Part shown: positions 14,418-23,909 of the stretch, piece after piece
Numbering within the stretch: position 1 is the first letter of the stretch
Layout of the letters: every line of letters begins with the position of its first letter
Assembly: GCA_016844745.1 (NCBI GenBank)
Contig: JAERMQ010000046.1
Coordinates: 1-41,995, forward strand
DNA: 41,995 nt
Direction of reading: 5' to 3'
Source of the DNA: Ignavibacteria bacterium
GTDB lineage: Bacteria > Bacteroidota > Ignavibacteria > Kapaibacteriales > UBA2268
The notes under the pieces: generated by a model
Told to the model about the DNA's origin: nothing
What the model saw: only the letters and a program-made list of their open reading frames with translations
Databases searched by the model: none
Made by a program: the position numbers and the translations under genes

Positions 14418-15146
14418 ATGAAATTAGTTATTTTCTTTGTCATTTGTTGCATGGCTCTTGCAATCACAACTTCCGGCAGAGGTGTAATTCTTCCTTTATT
14501 TGCTTATAATCAGCAACAGGAGGAATTTGAGGAAGAATCAAACGAAAAGCCAAAGGAAGAGAAAAAGAAACCCGAAGAGAAGAAAGAAGTAAAATCCGAA
14601 GAGAAGAAGGAAGTGAAACCTGCTGAACAGAAGGAATCAAAAGAAGAAACAATTGAGCAGGAAGAAGCAAGTCCATTCGAAGATGTGCCGCGTACTGAAG
14701 ATGAAATGATGAAATTCTACAAAGAAAAATACGAAGCAAACTACGAAAAACCCTTTGAGGATGTATGGAATGCCGTTTTGAAATCTTTTGAGCAATCAAG
14801 TTGTTTGGTTATTAAAAAGAATTTCTCCCAGACTGACGAAGGCTTATATAAAGGTACAATTCATTCCGACTTTTGCGTTTTTGTTATGGGAGCCGATTCA
14901 ACATTCAGAATCCTTCGTCTTTACAGTAAAAAAATGCCTCAAATACGTGGTGGAAACTGGATTAACGGCAGAATTCAATATAAACTTGTAATAAAGGAAA
15001 AGGAAGCAGGTAAGGTTAACCTGGTGCTGAAAGCAGAGATGAGCGGATCCGAGGATGTAGTGACTTCATTAGTTCACTTTTGGGAATCCAACGGTTATTT
15101 GGAGACAAAGATGATGGAAAGAATCAGGAAGAATTTAGGTAATTGA
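14418..15146 (+). CDS. Secreted Glu/Lys-rich protein of unknown function
   Basis: 242 aa. MKLVIFFVICCMALAITTSG is a signal peptide or N-terminal anchor. Residues ~32-85 are almost only E, K, P, S and Q in irregular repeats (KKPEEKKEVKSEEKKEVK), probably an extended linker. A globular domain follows from ~90 (KPFEDVWNAVLKSFEQSSCLVIKKN ... GLYKGTIHSDFCVF), with the WNAVL-plus-strand pattern of small periplasmic lipoprotein-like domains; no family is certain. GAGGTAA precedes the ATG. An intrinsic terminator follows, so it is a single-gene transcript. Confidence 0.6.
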   Translation: MKLVIFFVICCMALAITTSGRGVILPLFAYNQQQEEFEEESNEKPKEEKKKPEEKKEVKSEEKKEVKPAEQKESKEETIEQEEASPFEDVPRTEDEMMKFYKEKYEANYEKPFEDVWNAVLKSFEQSSCLVIKKNFSQTDEGLYKGTIHSDFCVFVMGADSTFRILRLYSKKMPQIRGGNWINGRIQYKLVIKEKEAGKVNLVLKAEMSGSEDVVTSLVHFWESNGYLETKMMERIRKNLGN

Positions 15147-15183
15147 AAGAATTATTGTAATGCTATAATTGTATTTTAATATG

Positions 15184-15208
15184 AAAATCCGCAATTGGTG
15201 CGGATTTT
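15184..15208 (+). terminator. Terminator after the secreted protein gene
   Basis: AAAATCCGCA (15184-15193), loop ATTGG, then TGCGGATTTTT: a stable stem with flanking A and T runs, so it can work in both directions. Confidence 0.75.
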
Positions 15209-15233
15209 TCATATTAAGGGTAGTTTTAAAAAA

Positions 15234-15262
15234 TATCATTCATGCGAATGCAGGAAAGACAA
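15234..15262. repeat. Degraded TCATTC..GCGAATGCAGGAA repeat
   Basis: ATCATTCATGCGAATGCAGG resembles the GTCATTCCAGCGGATGCAGGAATC repeat at 41812, with changes that weaken the stem. Non-coding; it lies in the 188-bp gap before gpmI. Confidence 0.35.
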
Positions 15263-15334
15263 TCATTAAGACCATAATAAAATAACTTAGGACAAAATCG
15301 TTTTAAATCAAATAAATTATTTGAAAAGAAAAAA

Positions 15335-16864
15335 ATGTTCAATCAATCGATTCATAAATTTATTCTTATTATCTTAGATGGCTGGGGTATAGGCAATAAA
15401 AGTAAGGCAGATGTAATATACAATGGCAATACTCCTTTCATGGATAAATTAATATCACATTATCCAAATTCACAACTACTGACTTGTGGTGAAGATGTCG
15501 GTCTGCCGGATGGTCAAATGGGAAACTCCGAAGTCGGGCATTTGAATATCGGCGCCGGACGAGTAGTTTATCAGGACCTTGTTCGAATTAATATAGCTGT
15601 ACGCGACGGCAGTTTTGCTCAGAACAAGACAATAAATGAAGCATTTCAATATGCAAAAGCAAATAATAAAAAGATGCATCTGCTCGGGCTTGTGTCCGAC
15701 GGCGGCGTACATTCTTCTGATAAACATCTTAATGCTATCTGCGATATTGCAAAGAATAATGATTTTAATGATTTATATATTCATGCTTTGATGGATGGGC
15801 GCGATTGCGACCCACACTCAGGTTTGGGATTTATCGAGCTGTTAGAAAAACATCTGAAAAATTCGACAGGCAGGATTGCTTCCGTTTGCGGAAGGTATTA
15901 CACAATGGACAGGGATAAAAGATGGGAGCGCGTCAAGGTAGGCTACGACTTGCTTGTTAACGGTATTGGAAATAATTTTCATTCGGCTGTTGAAGGAATC
16001 CGGGCATCCTATTCCGATGGTGTAACCGATGAATTCATCAAACCCATAGTAATTACTAATGAGGTGAATGAACCATTGGCAACAATTGAAGCAGGAGATG
16101 TGGTCTTTTGTTTCAATTTCCGCACCGACAGATTGCGGGAAATAACAACTGCTCTTACTCAAAAGGATTTTCCAGAATTCGGGATGAAAACTATTCCATT
16201 ATATTATTTGACTATGGCAAATTATGATGATTCTTACCTTGGTATTAAAATTGTTTTCGATAAAGATAACGTCGAGCAAACCATCTGTGAAACCCTGTCG
16301 GCAAACGGACTCCGACAGCTCAGAATTGCCGAAACTGAAAAATATCCTCATGTTACCTTTTTCTTTTCAGGCGGACGCGAAGACGTTTTCGATGGTGAGG
16401 AACGAATTATGGTTCCTTCTCCCAAGGTTGCAACTTACGACCTGCAGCCGGAAATGAGCGCTTTTTTAGTTAAAGATGCATTAGTTAAAGAATTGCAAGC
16501 ACAAAAATTTGATTTTATCTGCCTGAACTTTGCAAACGGTGATATGGTGGGGCATACCGGTGTATATGGTGCTATTATGGATGCCATAGAAGATGTTGAT
16601 AAATGCGTCAAAGAGGTCGTAGAAACGGCGCTGGTAAACGGTTATGAAGCATTGATTATTGCCGACCATGGGAATGCCGACCATGCGATTAACGAAGATG
16701 GCAGTCCGAATACGGCTCATTCCCTGAATCCTGTACCATGTATTCTTGTCAGCGACAGATATAAATCCATCAACAATGGCATTCTTGCTGATGTTGCTCC
16801 GACTATATTAACTATCATGGGATTGAAAGTACCTGAGCAGATGACTGGGAAAATTTTGATTTAA
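15335..16864 (+). CDS. gpmI: 2,3-bisphosphoglycerate-independent phosphoglycerate mutase
   Basis: 509 aa; interconverts 3- and 2-phosphoglycerate in glycolysis with two metal ions and a phosphoserine intermediate. LDGWGIG (14-20), [17 protein letters not shown] with S65 as nucleophile, [25 protein letters not shown] and ADHGNAD are all present. Length is typical. It is the first gene of a plus-strand series (gpmI, methyltransferase, cobB, acpS); the methyltransferase begins 16 bases later. Confidence 0.96.
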   Translation: MFNQSIHKFILIILDGWGIGNKSKADVIYNGNTPFMDKLISHYPNSQLLTCGEDVGLPDGQMGNSEVGHLNIGAGRVVYQDLVRINIAVRDGSFAQNKTINEAFQYAKANNKKMHLLGLVSDGGVHSSDKHLNAICDIAKNNDFNDLYIHALMDGRDCDPHSGLGFIELLEKHLKNSTGRIASVCGRYYTMDRDKRWERVKVGYDLLVNGIGNNFHSAVEGIRASYSDGVTDEFIKPIVITNEVNEPLATIEAGDVVFCFNFRTDRLREITTALTQKDFPEFGMKTIPLYYLTMANYDDSYLGIKIVFDKDNVEQTICETLSANGLRQLRIAETEKYPHVTFFFSGGREDVFDGEERIMVPSPKVATYDLQPEMSAFLVKDALVKELQAQKFDFICLNFANGDMVGHTGVYGAIMDAIEDVDKCVKEVVETALVNGYEALIIADHGNADHAINEDGSPNTAHSLNPVPCILVSDRYKSINNGILADVAPTILTIMGLKVPEQMTGKILI

Positions 16865-16880
16865 ACAAGGAGATCAAATC

Positions 16881-18446
16881 ATGAAACAACTTTTTTTTGG
16901 TGATTGTTATGATGTACTGCGGGATTTGAATAGAAAAAATCCTAATGGATTTATAGATTTAATATATATTGACCCTCCATTTAATTCCAAAAGAGATTAC
17001 AATATTCTCTTTGAAAATATCGATATGACGGATACTAAAGCTCAAAAGCAAGCGTTTGCAGATACTTGGAGTAATGTAAGCTACAAGGATGCTCTGAATG
17101 AAATATTAATTCACAAAAAAGACTTATTCACTTTTTTAAAAACTTTAGATAATATTCATTTCCCTAAATCATCTATAGCATATCTTACAACAATGGCACT
17201 TAGAATTTTTTATATGTATGAGGCATTGAAAAGCACCGGTTCATTTTATTTGCACTGCGACCCGAATATGAGCCATTATCTCAAGATAGTATGCGATTTG
17301 ATTTTCGGAAAAGAAAATTTTAGAAATGAAATTGTTTGGTGCTACAAAGCACGTCATTTTTCCAAGAAAAATTTTGGTCCAAAACATGATGTTATCCTTC
17401 GATATTCAAAATCCGACAATTATACATTTAATTGGCAAAAAGTTTTGCGTCCACTATCGGAAACTACTGTTAAAAAATTCAAATACCATGATGAAATTGG
17501 AAATTATAGATTGGTCGGTCGGGGAATTAAAGGTAGTCCAATTCAATCTGCAAAAGATGTGGACATCAAATGGGAAACCGAACATCCTGAATTAGTTAAA
17601 AGAAATTATGTCAAAGAAGGCGTGCCTTATGAAGATTATTGGTATATTGATTTAATCAATCAAGCCGCAAAAGAGCGATTGGGCTACCCAACACAAAAAC
17701 CTGAATCTTTATTAGAAAGAATAATAAAAGCTTCTTCTAATGAAGGAGACTTAGTTGCAGACTTTTTCTGTGGATGCGGAACAACTATTGCAGTAGCAGA
17801 GAAATTAGGCAGGAACTGGGTTGGAGCAGATATATCGCACCTTGCAATAAGACTTATTCTGAAAAGATTAACAGACCCTTATGAAGATTTCAAAAAGAAA
17901 GAATTAATAAAGAATATAGAAATAAACGGATTTCCTCGTGACAGCGCTTCTGCTAAAGAATTAGCCGAAACAAAAGATAAGGGAAGGATTAAATTTCAAG
18001 ATTGGGTTGTTGAAGTTTTAATTGGGGGTATTTCGAATGAAGTTCGAACTGCAGACGGTGGCTGGGATGGATACTTGACATTTCCAACTTCTGATAAGGA
18101 ATATGGTATAGTTTTGATTGAAGTAAAAAGCGGAAATGTTAATATTAAAAATGTACGCGAGTTCATTCAAGTTGTAAACAAAAATAACTCCGATATAGGT
18201 GTATTCGTCTGCTTTTCGGATACAATAACCAAACCAATGTTGGAAGCTGCAAAGGATGTAGGCAAGTTTAAATCCTATAATTTTGATAAATTACAAATAA
18301 TTTCCATTGAGGAGCTACTTGAAGGTAAAGAAATAAAATTGCCGGGTGGGGTAAGTAATTCTACATTTAAAAGTTCTACACGAAAGTTGGATAAAGAGCC
18401 GGATACCGTTCATCTTTTCAACCACAAAGAAAAATTAAAGAAGTAA
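16881..18446 (+). CDS. DNA methyltransferase fused to an Mrr-like nuclease domain
   Basis: 521 aa. Motif IV DPPF (31-34) comes before motif I FFCGCG (about 295-300), the order of beta-class N6-adenine/N4-cytosine methyltransferases; DPPF favours N6-adenine. The middle is the target recognition region. The C-terminal ~150 residues form a second domain: FQDWVVEVLIGG, GGWDGYL with D395, then IEVKSG (about 412-417) and VREFIQVV. The D-x(n)-E-x-K pattern and order are those of an Mrr-type PD-(D/E)xK nuclease. Start chosen from AAGGAG at 16867-16872, eight bases upstream. It sits among housekeeping genes, three bases before cobB, with no separate restriction or specificity gene. Whether the nuclease half cuts DNA is unknown. 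Confidence 0.8.
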   Translation: MKQLFFGDCYDVLRDLNRKNPNGFIDLIYIDPPFNSKRDYNILFENIDMTDTKAQKQAFADTWSNVSYKDALNEILIHKKDLFTFLKTLDNIHFPKSSIAYLTTMALRIFYMYEALKSTGSFYLHCDPNMSHYLKIVCDLIFGKENFRNEIVWCYKARHFSKKNFGPKHDVILRYSKSDNYTFNWQKVLRPLSETTVKKFKYHDEIGNYRLVGRGIKGSPIQSAKDVDIKWETEHPELVKRNYVKEGVPYEDYWYIDLINQAAKERLGYPTQKPESLLERIIKASSNEGDLVADFFCGCGTTIAVAEKLGRNWVGADISHLAIRLILKRLTDPYEDFKKKELIKNIEINGFPRDSASAKELAETKDKGRIKFQDWVVEVLIGGISNEVRTADGGWDGYLTFPTSDKEYGIVLIEVKSGNVNIKNVREFIQVVNKNNSDIGVFVCFSDTITKPMLEAAKDVGKFKSYNFDKLQIISIEELLEGKEIKLPGGVSNSTFKSSTRKLDKEPDTVHLFNHKEKLKK

Positions 18447-18448
18447 TC

Positions 18449-19201
18449 ATGGAAATACCTCATATATTAATTGAAAAACTTGCTTCGGCAAAACATGTTG
18501 CCGTACTGACCGGCGCAGGTGTTTCAGCCGAAAGCGGTATCAAAACCTTTCGCGACCCCGACGGTCTTTGGGCGCAGTTCAATCCCGCCGAGCTTGCAAG
18601 TATGGACGGTTTTATGTCCAATCCCGATTTAGTATGGTCTTGGTATCAACATCGCAGGGAAATAGTGGCAGAGTCGAAACCGAATCCCGGTCATTATGCT
18701 ATTGCTGAAATGCAAAACCTATTTGAGAAGTTCACATTAATCACTCAAAATGTTGACCGCCTGCATCAATCGGCAGGCTCGAAGCAGGTTCTCGAATTGC
18801 ACGGCAATATAATTGAAAATCATTGCGTTCGCTGCAAAAAAGATTTCGTTGGTGAAACTACTCTTCCGGATGGGCAGTTACCGAAATGCTCCTATTGTGG
18901 CGGGATGATAAGACCATCGGTTGTCTGGTTCGGGGAAATGCTGCCGGCAGATACTCTTTTAGCCGCAGAAAATGCCTCAAACCAATGTGATTTCTTCTTC
19001 ACTGTAGGAACTTCGGGAGAAGTATATCCTGCGGCTAATTTACCTATTGTTGCCAAACGGCATGGCGCTTATGTTGTTGAGGTCAATCCAAACAGGACTT
19101 CTATTAGTCACTCAATGGATTGCTGTCTTTCGGCGCCATCGGGAGTAGCTCTGCCTCTTATTTTAAACGAATTTAAAAAATATAGAAATCAAAAATCATG
19201 A
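18449..19201 (+). CDS. cobB: NAD-dependent protein deacylase, class III sirtuin
   Basis: 250 aa Sir2 enzyme; removes acyl groups from lysines and yields nicotinamide and O-acyl-ADP-ribose. GAGVSAESGIKTFRD (22-36) binds NAD; TQNVDRLH (99-106) and catalytic H118 (LELHGN) follow. A zinc site is formed by C126, C129, C147 and C150. Y66 and R69 in WSWYQHRR give the YxxR pair that class III sirtuins such as SIRT5 use to hold succinyl or malonyl groups, so desuccinylase activity is predicted. The stop overlaps the acpS start (ATGA at 19198). Confidence 0.92.
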   Translation: MEIPHILIEKLASAKHVAVLTGAGVSAESGIKTFRDPDGLWAQFNPAELASMDGFMSNPDLVWSWYQHRREIVAESKPNPGHYAIAEMQNLFEKFTLITQNVDRLHQSAGSKQVLELHGNIIENHCVRCKKDFVGETTLPDGQLPKCSYCGGMIRPSVVWFGEMLPADTLLAAENASNQCDFFFTVGTSGEVYPAANLPIVAKRHGAYVVEVNPNRTSISHSMDCCLSAPSGVALPLILNEFKKYRNQKS

Positions 19202-19593
19202 TAATCGGTATTGGTACGGATATAATTGAAGTCTCGAGAATAAAAGATGCTATTGAGAAATACGGCGAACGATTCCGTAACAGAATATTTACCCAAACAG
19301 AACAGGAGTACAGCGAAAGCTTTAATCAAAATAAATATTTGCATTATTCTGCCCGCTTCGCTGCTAAGGAATCTTTCAGCAAGGCGATTGGTACTGGTTT
19401 GACGGATGGATTTAAATTTTCCGAGATAGGAATAAAAAACGAAGAGAGCGGAAAGCCTGTTGTAGTCTTGTCCGGTGGGTTGCTTGAGAAGTGGGGGCAT
19501 TGTGAAATACAGATTTCACTTTCACATACGCAGGAGTATGCAGTTGCCTATGTTGTGCTTTCAATGAATGAGGAAATTAATCAACATAAGTAA
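19198..19593 (+). CDS. acpS: Holo-[acyl-carrier-protein] synthase
   Basis: 131 aa. Transfers 4'-phosphopantetheine from CoA to acyl carrier protein for fatty acid synthesis. IGIGTDIIEVSRI (with D8) and FAAKESFSKAIG (with the Mg-binding Glu) are the two family signatures, and SLSHTQEYAVA closes the fold. The length is standard. It is coupled to cobB by a four-base overlap. Confidence 0.93.
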   Translation: MIIGIGTDIIEVSRIKDAIEKYGERFRNRIFTQTEQEYSESFNQNKYLHYSARFAAKESFSKAIGTGLTDGFKFSEIGIKNEESGKPVVVLSGGLLEKWGHCEIQISLSHTQEYAVAYVVLSMNEEINQHK

Positions 19594-19603
19594 TGAAAAA
19601 ATG

Positions 19604-19683
19604 AAGAGAAACCCCCTAACCCCCTTTGAAAAAGGGGGAATAATAAATTCCCCCTTTTTCAAAGGGGGTGAGGGATTTCTCTT
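19604..19683. repeat. CCCCCTAACCCCC inverted repeat element (copy 1)
   Basis: A long hairpin from AAGAGAAACCCCC to GGGATTTCTCTT with CTTTGAAAAAGGGGG / CCCCCTTTTTCAAAG inner arms and the loop AATAATAAATT. Related copies: 32574-32660 and 41925-41995. It fills the acpS-tsaD gap and can form a strong hairpin in RNA, so it may affect transcription of tsaD. Confidence 0.85.
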
Positions 19684-19720
19684 GTTAAAATTTTTACTTT
19701 TTTTTGAAGAATAAAATAAA

Positions 19721-20752
19721 ATGATTTTAGCAATTGAATCATCATGTGATGAGACAGCAGCAGCGGTTATAGATGAAACAAGAATTCTCAGCAATGTTGT
19801 TTCTTCTCAATATTTCCATAGAAAATTCGGGGGAGTTGTGCCTGAACTGGCTTCGCGAGCGCATCTGCAATATATATCGGAAGTAACCTCCAAAGCATTG
19901 GAAGAAGCCGGACTAACGATACAAAATATGTCTGCAATAGCAGTAACGGCGGCTCCGGGCTTAATTGGTTCATTAATCGTCGGTACGAATTTTGCAAAAG
20001 GACTTTCTTTAAGGTATGGATTACCAATTATTCCGGTTGACCATATCGAAGGTCATATATACTCATCCTTTATTCAGGATACCGGATTGGAATTCCCGAT
20101 TATTTCACTTGTAGTAAGTGGTGGACACACGGCAATTTTTCATGTTAAATCTTATGAGGAATATGATTTATTAGGAACAACGGTTGATGATGCTGCAGGA
20201 GAGGCATTCGATAAAATCGCTTCACTTTTCGGATTGCCCTATCCAGGCGGACCTGAGGTTGACAAATTAGCAGCAAGAGGCAATCCCAAAGCGTTTAATT
20301 TCCCACGCTCGATGATAACAAGTAAAGATTATAACTTCAGTTTCAGCGGTCTTAAAACGTCGGTCAGGTATTATCTGCAAAACAATTTTCAAAATGGAAT
20401 CCCTGAATCGATTATCCCCGATTTGTGTGCTTCTATTCAGGCGGCTATTGTCGAAGTACTGGTTTATAAAACTATCTGTGCAGCAAAAGCAATGAAAGTT
20501 AAAACAGTAGCCGTTTCCGGTGGAGTATCTGCAAATTCCGAGCTGAGATTTAAATTCGCAGGTGAAGCTGAAAGATGCAATATAAAATTTGTTTCATCCG
20601 ATTTGTCATACTGCACGGATAATGCTGCTATGATAGGTTTTATAGCATCGAGGAAATTAAATTCGAAAAATGCTGAGTATTTTAATAATCTTATGTTTAT
20701 AGCAAATCCGTCATCTCTTAAGAAAAAAATGAAGGAAAAGAAAAATAATTAA
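19721..20752 (+). CDS. tsaD: tRNA N6-adenosine threonylcarbamoyltransferase
   Basis: 343 aa. Catalyses the last step of t6A37 formation on ANN-decoding tRNAs, with TsaB and TsaE. ESSCDETAAAV opens the ASKHA fold; H108 and H112 in DHIEGHIYS bind iron; SGGHTAIF, GEAFDK, PGGPEVDKLA and VSGGVSANSELR are conserved. The length is typical. The gene is preceded by the hairpin element, so it may have its own promoter in the ~40 bp between. The 150 bp that follow are AT-rich and featureless. Confidence 0.95.
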   Translation: MILAIESSCDETAAAVIDETRILSNVVSSQYFHRKFGGVVPELASRAHLQYISEVTSKALEEAGLTIQNMSAIAVTAAPGLIGSLIVGTNFAKGLSLRYGLPIIPVDHIEGHIYSSFIQDTGLEFPIISLVVSGGHTAIFHVKSYEEYDLLGTTVDDAAGEAFDKIASLFGLPYPGGPEVDKLAARGNPKAFNFPRSMITSKDYNFSFSGLKTSVRYYLQNNFQNGIPESIIPDLCASIQAAIVEVLVYKTICAAKAMKVKTVAVSGGVSANSELRFKFAGEAERCNIKFVSSDLSYCTDNAAMIGFIASRKLNSKNAEYFNNLMFIANPSSLKKKMKEKKNN

Positions 20753-20902
20753 AAAAAAATGATAAAATATTAACATTTATATATATATTTTCATAAAAAT
20801 TTGATAATTTTATGTTTTGTAATAGTTCAAAAGTAAAATGTTAATTTATTTATAATATTTTATTAGTAAAAAAAATTAAGAAAAGAACAATCGAAAGAAT
20901 TT

Positions 20903-23746
20903 ATGAGCTGGCATGATAAACCGTTTGAAGAAGTTTTAGCAGCGTTCAACGTAAGACCTGATAAGGGTTTGGACGCACATCAAGTTAAAGAGATGAAAGA
21001 AAAGTATGGGGAAAATATTTATCTGACTCAAAAGCAGACACCTGCATGGCTGATATTTCTCGAGCAATTCAACAATCCTATTATCTACATTTTAATAGCT
21101 GCAGCCATACTGAATTATTTCTTTTCAGACTTGAAAGATACATTAGTTATCGGAGGTGTAATAATTCTGAATGCAATTTTAGGATATGTTCAGGAACAAC
21201 GCGCATCCGATGCCCTGAAAACACTACGCCAAATGGCTGCTCCTTTGGCACGGGTTATACGATGGAATTCGCAAGCTTCCATAAGGGAAGGAACTCAGCA
21301 ATTTATACAAACTTCTGAAGTAGTTTGCGGCGATATTATCGTTTTGGAAAGCGGTATGCGGGTCCCAGCCGATGCCCGTTTAATAGATGTTCACAGCTTG
21401 CTCGTTGATGAATCATTATTGACCGGCGAATCATTTTCTATTACAAAAAAGCATGATATTGTTTATGAAACATCTTCTGATCTTGCAGACCGGTTAAACA
21501 TGGTTTATTCCGGCTCGATTATTCAAAAAGGTCGCGGGTTGGCAGTAGTAACTGCCGTTGGTAACAATACTGAAATCGGAAAAATATCCAAATATATTGC
21601 AGAAGCCGAGGATACAATTTCTCCAATTCAATATCAAATAGAAAAATTCGGGAAAGGGCTCAGCATTGCAATTTTGTTTTGTGTGTTAGCTATTTTTGTT
21701 ATTGGGATTATCGGAGGTAATCAATGGGTCGAGATGTTGATGACATCCGTCGCACTCGCGGTTTCAGCGATACCCGAAGGTTTACCAATAGCAGTAACTA
21801 TAACACTATCGATTGGCGTCTACCAAATGGCAAAGCATAATGCAGTCGTTAAAAAATTATCTGCCGTTGAAACCCTTGGGAGTACAAATATTATATGTAC
21901 CGATAAAACAGGCACTTTGACAAGAAATCAAATGGCTGCAACTGAGCTATTTGCAGGATTCGAAGAGTATCATATTTCAGGGGGCGGCTATGCTATCAAG
22001 GGAGAGGTTTTCGATAAGGCAACAAATAAACAAGTAAATTACGATTATAACAAAGCGCTTGAATTAGCCTCGATTATCGGAGCATTATGTACCGAGTCTT
22101 CAATTTCCGAAAATGAAGATAACTGGAAAATCACCGGAGACCCAACAGAATGTGCATTGATGATTGCAGCAAATAAGCTTGGATTCAAGCGAAACGGATG
22201 GGAAGTATACGTTGATATTCCCTTTGAATCAGAAAATCAGTTAATGGCTGTTAAAGCGAAAAATAAAGATAAATCATATATTCTCGTCAAGGGAGCGCCT
22301 GAAAAAATTATAACTCGCTGCTCCAATATGATTGATAGTGCAGGTAATCATCTTGAAGTTAAACCCGAAGAAATTACAAGAGAAATTACCTCCCTTTCTG
22401 AAAGAGGATTAAGAGTTCTTTCGCTTGCTTACACTGAAAATGTACCTGAGGATAAAGTCGTATTTGAAGATTTGAAGGATTTGAGTTTTGTCGGATTTGC
22501 CGGTATTGAAGATTCCGTAAGACCGGAAGCTACTATTGCCGTTCAGGAATGTCACGAAGCAGGAGTAAAGGTAGTTATGATTACCGGCGACCATGCCCAA
22601 ACCGCACAAGCCGTTGCAAAATCAATCGGAATCGGCAGGGAAGTTGTCGCCTTGTCGCAAAGACCTGAAAATTACGTAGCTTCTTCGAAAGATAAGCCGG
22701 TTGTTATGCTTGGCAAGGAAATCGACAGCATAACGGATGAAGAGTTATTCGAAAGAGTCCCGGATATTGACGTCTATGCAAGAGTAGCACCACATCATAA
22801 ATTCAGGATAGTTCGCCAGTTGCAGGCACATGGAAATGTAGTATCAATGACCGGAGACGGAGTAAACGATGCTCCTGCTTTAAAGCAAGCCGATATTGGC
22901 GTTGCTATGGGCAGCGGGACAGATGTTGCAAAAGATTCCGCACATATGGTATTGATGGATGATAATTTTGCCTCAATTGTACAGGCTGTTCGCAGGGGAC
23001 GTGTAATTTTGCATAACCTACAGCATATTCTTTTATATATATTGGCAACCAGTTTCGGAGGACTGTTAACCATTGCCTGTTCGGTACTGCTTGGTTGGCC
23101 CCTGCCTTTGTTGGCCACTCAGCTTCTTTGGGTCAATATGGTTACGGATGGTACTTCCACTATTCCATTAGCCTTCGAAAGTCAGCATGGCAACGTTATG
23201 GTGTTCTCACCAAGAAAGAAAAATTCGCCGCTAATCAATAAATTCATTCTATACAGGATAGTTTTTGCCGGAATATTAATGATGCTTGGAACTCTGATTT
23301 TATACTCTTTTTATTTAGGTCCGGATTTACTTTATAAAACAGCATTACAAGTCAACACTGACAGTTTTGGAAATCATTTTAATAATCCGATTTATTCTAA
23401 AGCTCAAACCATTGCTTTTTGTGTATTAGCATTTTTCCAGATATGGAACGTTCAGAATTCCCGTTCACTCGACAGGTCATTGTTCTTCAATCTTCCATAT
23501 TCCCGGAAAAGTAAAATTAACCGTATCGGATTTATGCAGAATAAAATCCTGTTATTGGTTATGATTCTGGCTTTGGCATTGCAAGTGGCAGCAGTTCAGC
23601 TTCCATTCTTTAATTTGGTATTCGATACTATTCCATTGAATTTTACAGAATGGTTTTTAGTAATTAGTGTAACTTTCTCGATTATTATTTTAGTTGAGAT
23701 TTATAAATTCATCGCAGCGTTGATTAATAAACCAAAAACAGCTTAG
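20903..23746 (+). CDS. Cation-transporting P-type ATPase, type II (calcium type)
   Basis: 947 aa inner-membrane pump. The actuator motif TGES lies at 174-177, PEGLP at 291-295 in helix M4, the phosphorylated D334 in CTDKTGT, a KGAPE nucleotide site, and TGDGVNDAPALKQADIGVAMG. The M6 reading NMVTDGTSTIPLAFE resembles the calcium-site helix of SERCA/PMCA-type pumps (N..TD). Ten helices fit the length. PacL-like Ca2+ export is favoured; Na+ or Mn2+ export cannot be excluded. It is monocistronic: a strong palindrome follows it. Confidence 0.85.
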   Translation: MSWHDKPFEEVLAAFNVRPDKGLDAHQVKEMKEKYGENIYLTQKQTPAWLIFLEQFNNPIIYILIAAAILNYFFSDLKDTLVIGGVIILNAILGYVQEQRASDALKTLRQMAAPLARVIRWNSQASIREGTQQFIQTSEVVCGDIIVLESGMRVPADARLIDVHSLLVDESLLTGESFSITKKHDIVYETSSDLADRLNMVYSGSIIQKGRGLAVVTAVGNNTEIGKISKYIAEAEDTISPIQYQIEKFGKGLSIAILFCVLAIFVIGIIGGNQWVEMLMTSVALAVSAIPEGLPIAVTITLSIGVYQMAKHNAVVKKLSAVETLGSTNIICTDKTGTLTRNQMAATELFAGFEEYHISGGGYAIKGEVFDKATNKQVNYDYNKALELASIIGALCTESSISENEDNWKITGDPTECALMIAANKLGFKRNGWEVYVDIPFESENQLMAVKAKNKDKSYILVKGAPEKIITRCSNMIDSAGNHLEVKPEEITREITSLSERGLRVLSLAYTENVPEDKVVFEDLKDLSFVGFAGIEDSVRPEATIAVQECHEAGVKVVMITGDHAQTAQAVAKSIGIGREVVALSQRPENYVASSKDKPVVMLGKEIDSITDEELFERVPDIDVYARVAPHHKFRIVRQLQAHGNVVSMTGDGVNDAPALKQADIGVAMGSGTDVAKDSAHMVLMDDNFASIVQAVRRGRVILHNLQHILLYILATSFGGLLTIACSVLLGWPLPLLATQLLWVNMVTDGTSTIPLAFESQHGNVMVFSPRKKNSPLINKFILYRIVFAGILMMLGTLILYSFYLGPDLLYKTALQVNTDSFGNHFNNPIYSKAQTIAFCVLAFFQIWNVQNSRSLDRSLFFNLPYSRKSKINRIGFMQNKILLLVMILALALQVAAVQLPFFNLVFDTIPLNFTEWFLVISVTFSIIILVEIYKFIAALINKPKTA

Positions 23747-23779
23747 ATGAGGAGATATCTGCAAAATGATGGTATTTCC

Positions 23780-23859
23780 AAAATGTCATTCTGAACTAAG
23801 TGAAGAATCCAGTCCCATGGCGGTTTCTGGATTCTTCACTTAGTTCAGAATGACATTTT
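23780..23859. repeat. 33-bp perfect inverted repeat of the TGTCATTCTGAAC family
   Basis: Arms 23780-23812 and 23827-23859 are perfect complements, with a 14-base loop. They begin AAAATGTCATTCTGAAC and the inner ends read CCAG/CTGG. Copies of this word occur at 14216 and 41812. Such a long perfect palindrome is either recent or maintained; it could terminate the ATPase transcript. Confidence 0.9.
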
Positions 23860-23909
23860 AAATAAATCCATATACCCACATTTAAAATATTGAAACTCCA
23901 CATAATAAT

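Noticed and set aside
19604..19683. Hairpin as an ordinary terminator of acpS
   Set aside because: The same sequence family occurs at two other sites unrelated to gene ends, so it is primarily a repeat element, though it may still influence transcription.
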